Position numbers and translations under genes: made by a program
Part shown: positions 11,314-11,615 of the stretch, one piece after another
Layout of the letters: every line of letters starts with the position of its first letter
Position numbering within the stretch: position 1 is the first letter of the stretch
Notes under the pieces: generated by a model
Told to the model about the DNA's origin: nothing
Database searches by the model: none
The model's input: only the letters and a program-made list of their open reading frames with translations
Origin: an uncultured delta proteobacterium
Lineage (GTDB): Bacteria > Myxococcota_A > Polyangia > Polyangiales > Polyangiaceae
NCBI GenBank assembly: GCA_903893335.1
Contig: CAITLX010000177.1
Span: 1-11,615 of the forward strand
Direction: 5' to 3'
DNA: 11,615 bases

Positions 11314-11615
11314 CCGAGACCCTTCGCACGGTGCTCGAGGTCAGCGACGGCCTCGAGATCGCCTACCTCGTCCGCGACGACGGCGAGGCGCGGCTCGAGA
11401 TCGTCCGCAGCATCGCGGGCAAGTCGCAGACGATCCGCCTCACGCCGACCGAGGTCCGCTGGGCCGCGCAGGCGATCTCGGACGCCAACGAACTCAGCCG
11501 AGGCGGGCTCACGCTCGAACAGGCCGTGCGTCGTCGGTTCGACCGCATCCGGCGCCGCGAGTTCGACGCGCGACCCGCAGAGATCGATCAGGAACTCGCC
11601 GACCTCGGCGCCGCG
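11310..11615 (+). CDS. N-terminal part of the junction-spanning small protein (continues at 1)
   Basis: GTG 11310 overlaps the previous stop as GTGA. The frame runs open to the end of the window and, through the 141-base duplicate, into base 1, ending at TGA 175-177 for a total of 113 residues. The first 55 residues look like a small beta-then-helix fold: TVLEVSDGLEIAYLVRDDGE, ARLEIVRSIAGKSQTIRLTP, then TEVRWAAQAISDANEL. The rest is the charged helical part described at 1-177. Any annotation that treats the window as linear would split or drop this gene. It sits directly before the VapE-family gene, so it probably serves replication. The family is not recognised. Confidence 0.75.
   Translation, partial: MTETLRTVLEVSDGLEIAYLVRDDGEARLEIVRSIAGKSQTIRLTPTEVRWAAQAISDANELSRGGLTLEQAVRRRFDRIRRREFDARPAEIDQELADLGAA
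11475..11615. repeat. Terminal direct repeat, right copy (circle overlap)
   Basis: This is the exact copy of 1-141. Removing it gives an 11,474-bp circle in which the gene from 11310 continues to 177 and the whole control-to-packaging gene chain becomes continuous. Confidence 0.95.

Overview
The window appears to be one complete circular element, not a slice of a chromosome. Its first 141 bases (1-141) are repeated exactly as its last 141 bases (11475-11615), and one reading frame runs without interruption across the join. Collapsing the repeat gives a circle of 11,474 bp. The DNA is very GC-rich, and every supported gene lies on the + strand. The base composition, GTG starts, a Cys/His zinc-finger of the kind common in actinophages and the overall gene style suggest a high-GC bacterial host, probably an actinomycete. 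That host assignment is inference. I recognise no chromosomal housekeeping gene, rRNA or tRNA.

Layout on the circle. (A) 10367 across the join to 3041: a MerR/AlpA-type excisionase-like protein, three small unknown proteins (one spanning the join), a VapE-family P-loop ATPase without a primase domain, a zinc-finger protein whose gene carries a dense array of GACACGGGT / ACCCGTGTC repeats, and a protein with the DNA-binding 'recombinase' domain of large serine recombinases but no catalytic domain. This looks like the control and replication module. (B) 3066-5133: a small-terminase-like HTH protein, a 44-residue mini-gene and a large terminase subunit with ATPase and nuclease motifs. This is the DNA-packaging module. 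(C) 5130-7467: eight small genes. They include a 172-residue protein with a predicted helical tail, a 121-residue beta-rich protein that resembles small phage structural proteins, a 54-residue membrane protein and a conserved-looking helical regulator-type protein. (D) 7480-8095: a possible promoter followed by a small unknown protein, a ribbon-helix-helix-like protein and a 36-residue membrane peptide. (E) 8099-10301: a tyrosine integrase, a repeat-rich noncoding stretch of about 200 bp that is the best attP candidate, and a 255-residue HTH protein.

Taken together this looks like a phage satellite (the PICI/P4-like life style) caught in its circular form. It can integrate and excise, has its own replication ATPase and carries both terminase subunits. 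I find no portal, major capsid, protease or tail gene, so it would have to use capsids made by a helper phage. Carrying both TerS and TerL without any head gene is the most unusual aspect. Thirteen gene pairs join by 4-base ATGA or GTGA overlaps, so most of the circle is built as one translationally coupled chain. That overlap rule also reveals small genes (44, 52 and 54 residues) that length cut-offs would miss.

Noncoding space is small. The only stretch near 200 bp is 9326-9533. The others are 63-81 bp (7468-7544, 7922-7984, 10302-10366, 10673-10753). I see no convincing rho-independent terminator, no CRISPR and no insertion sequence.
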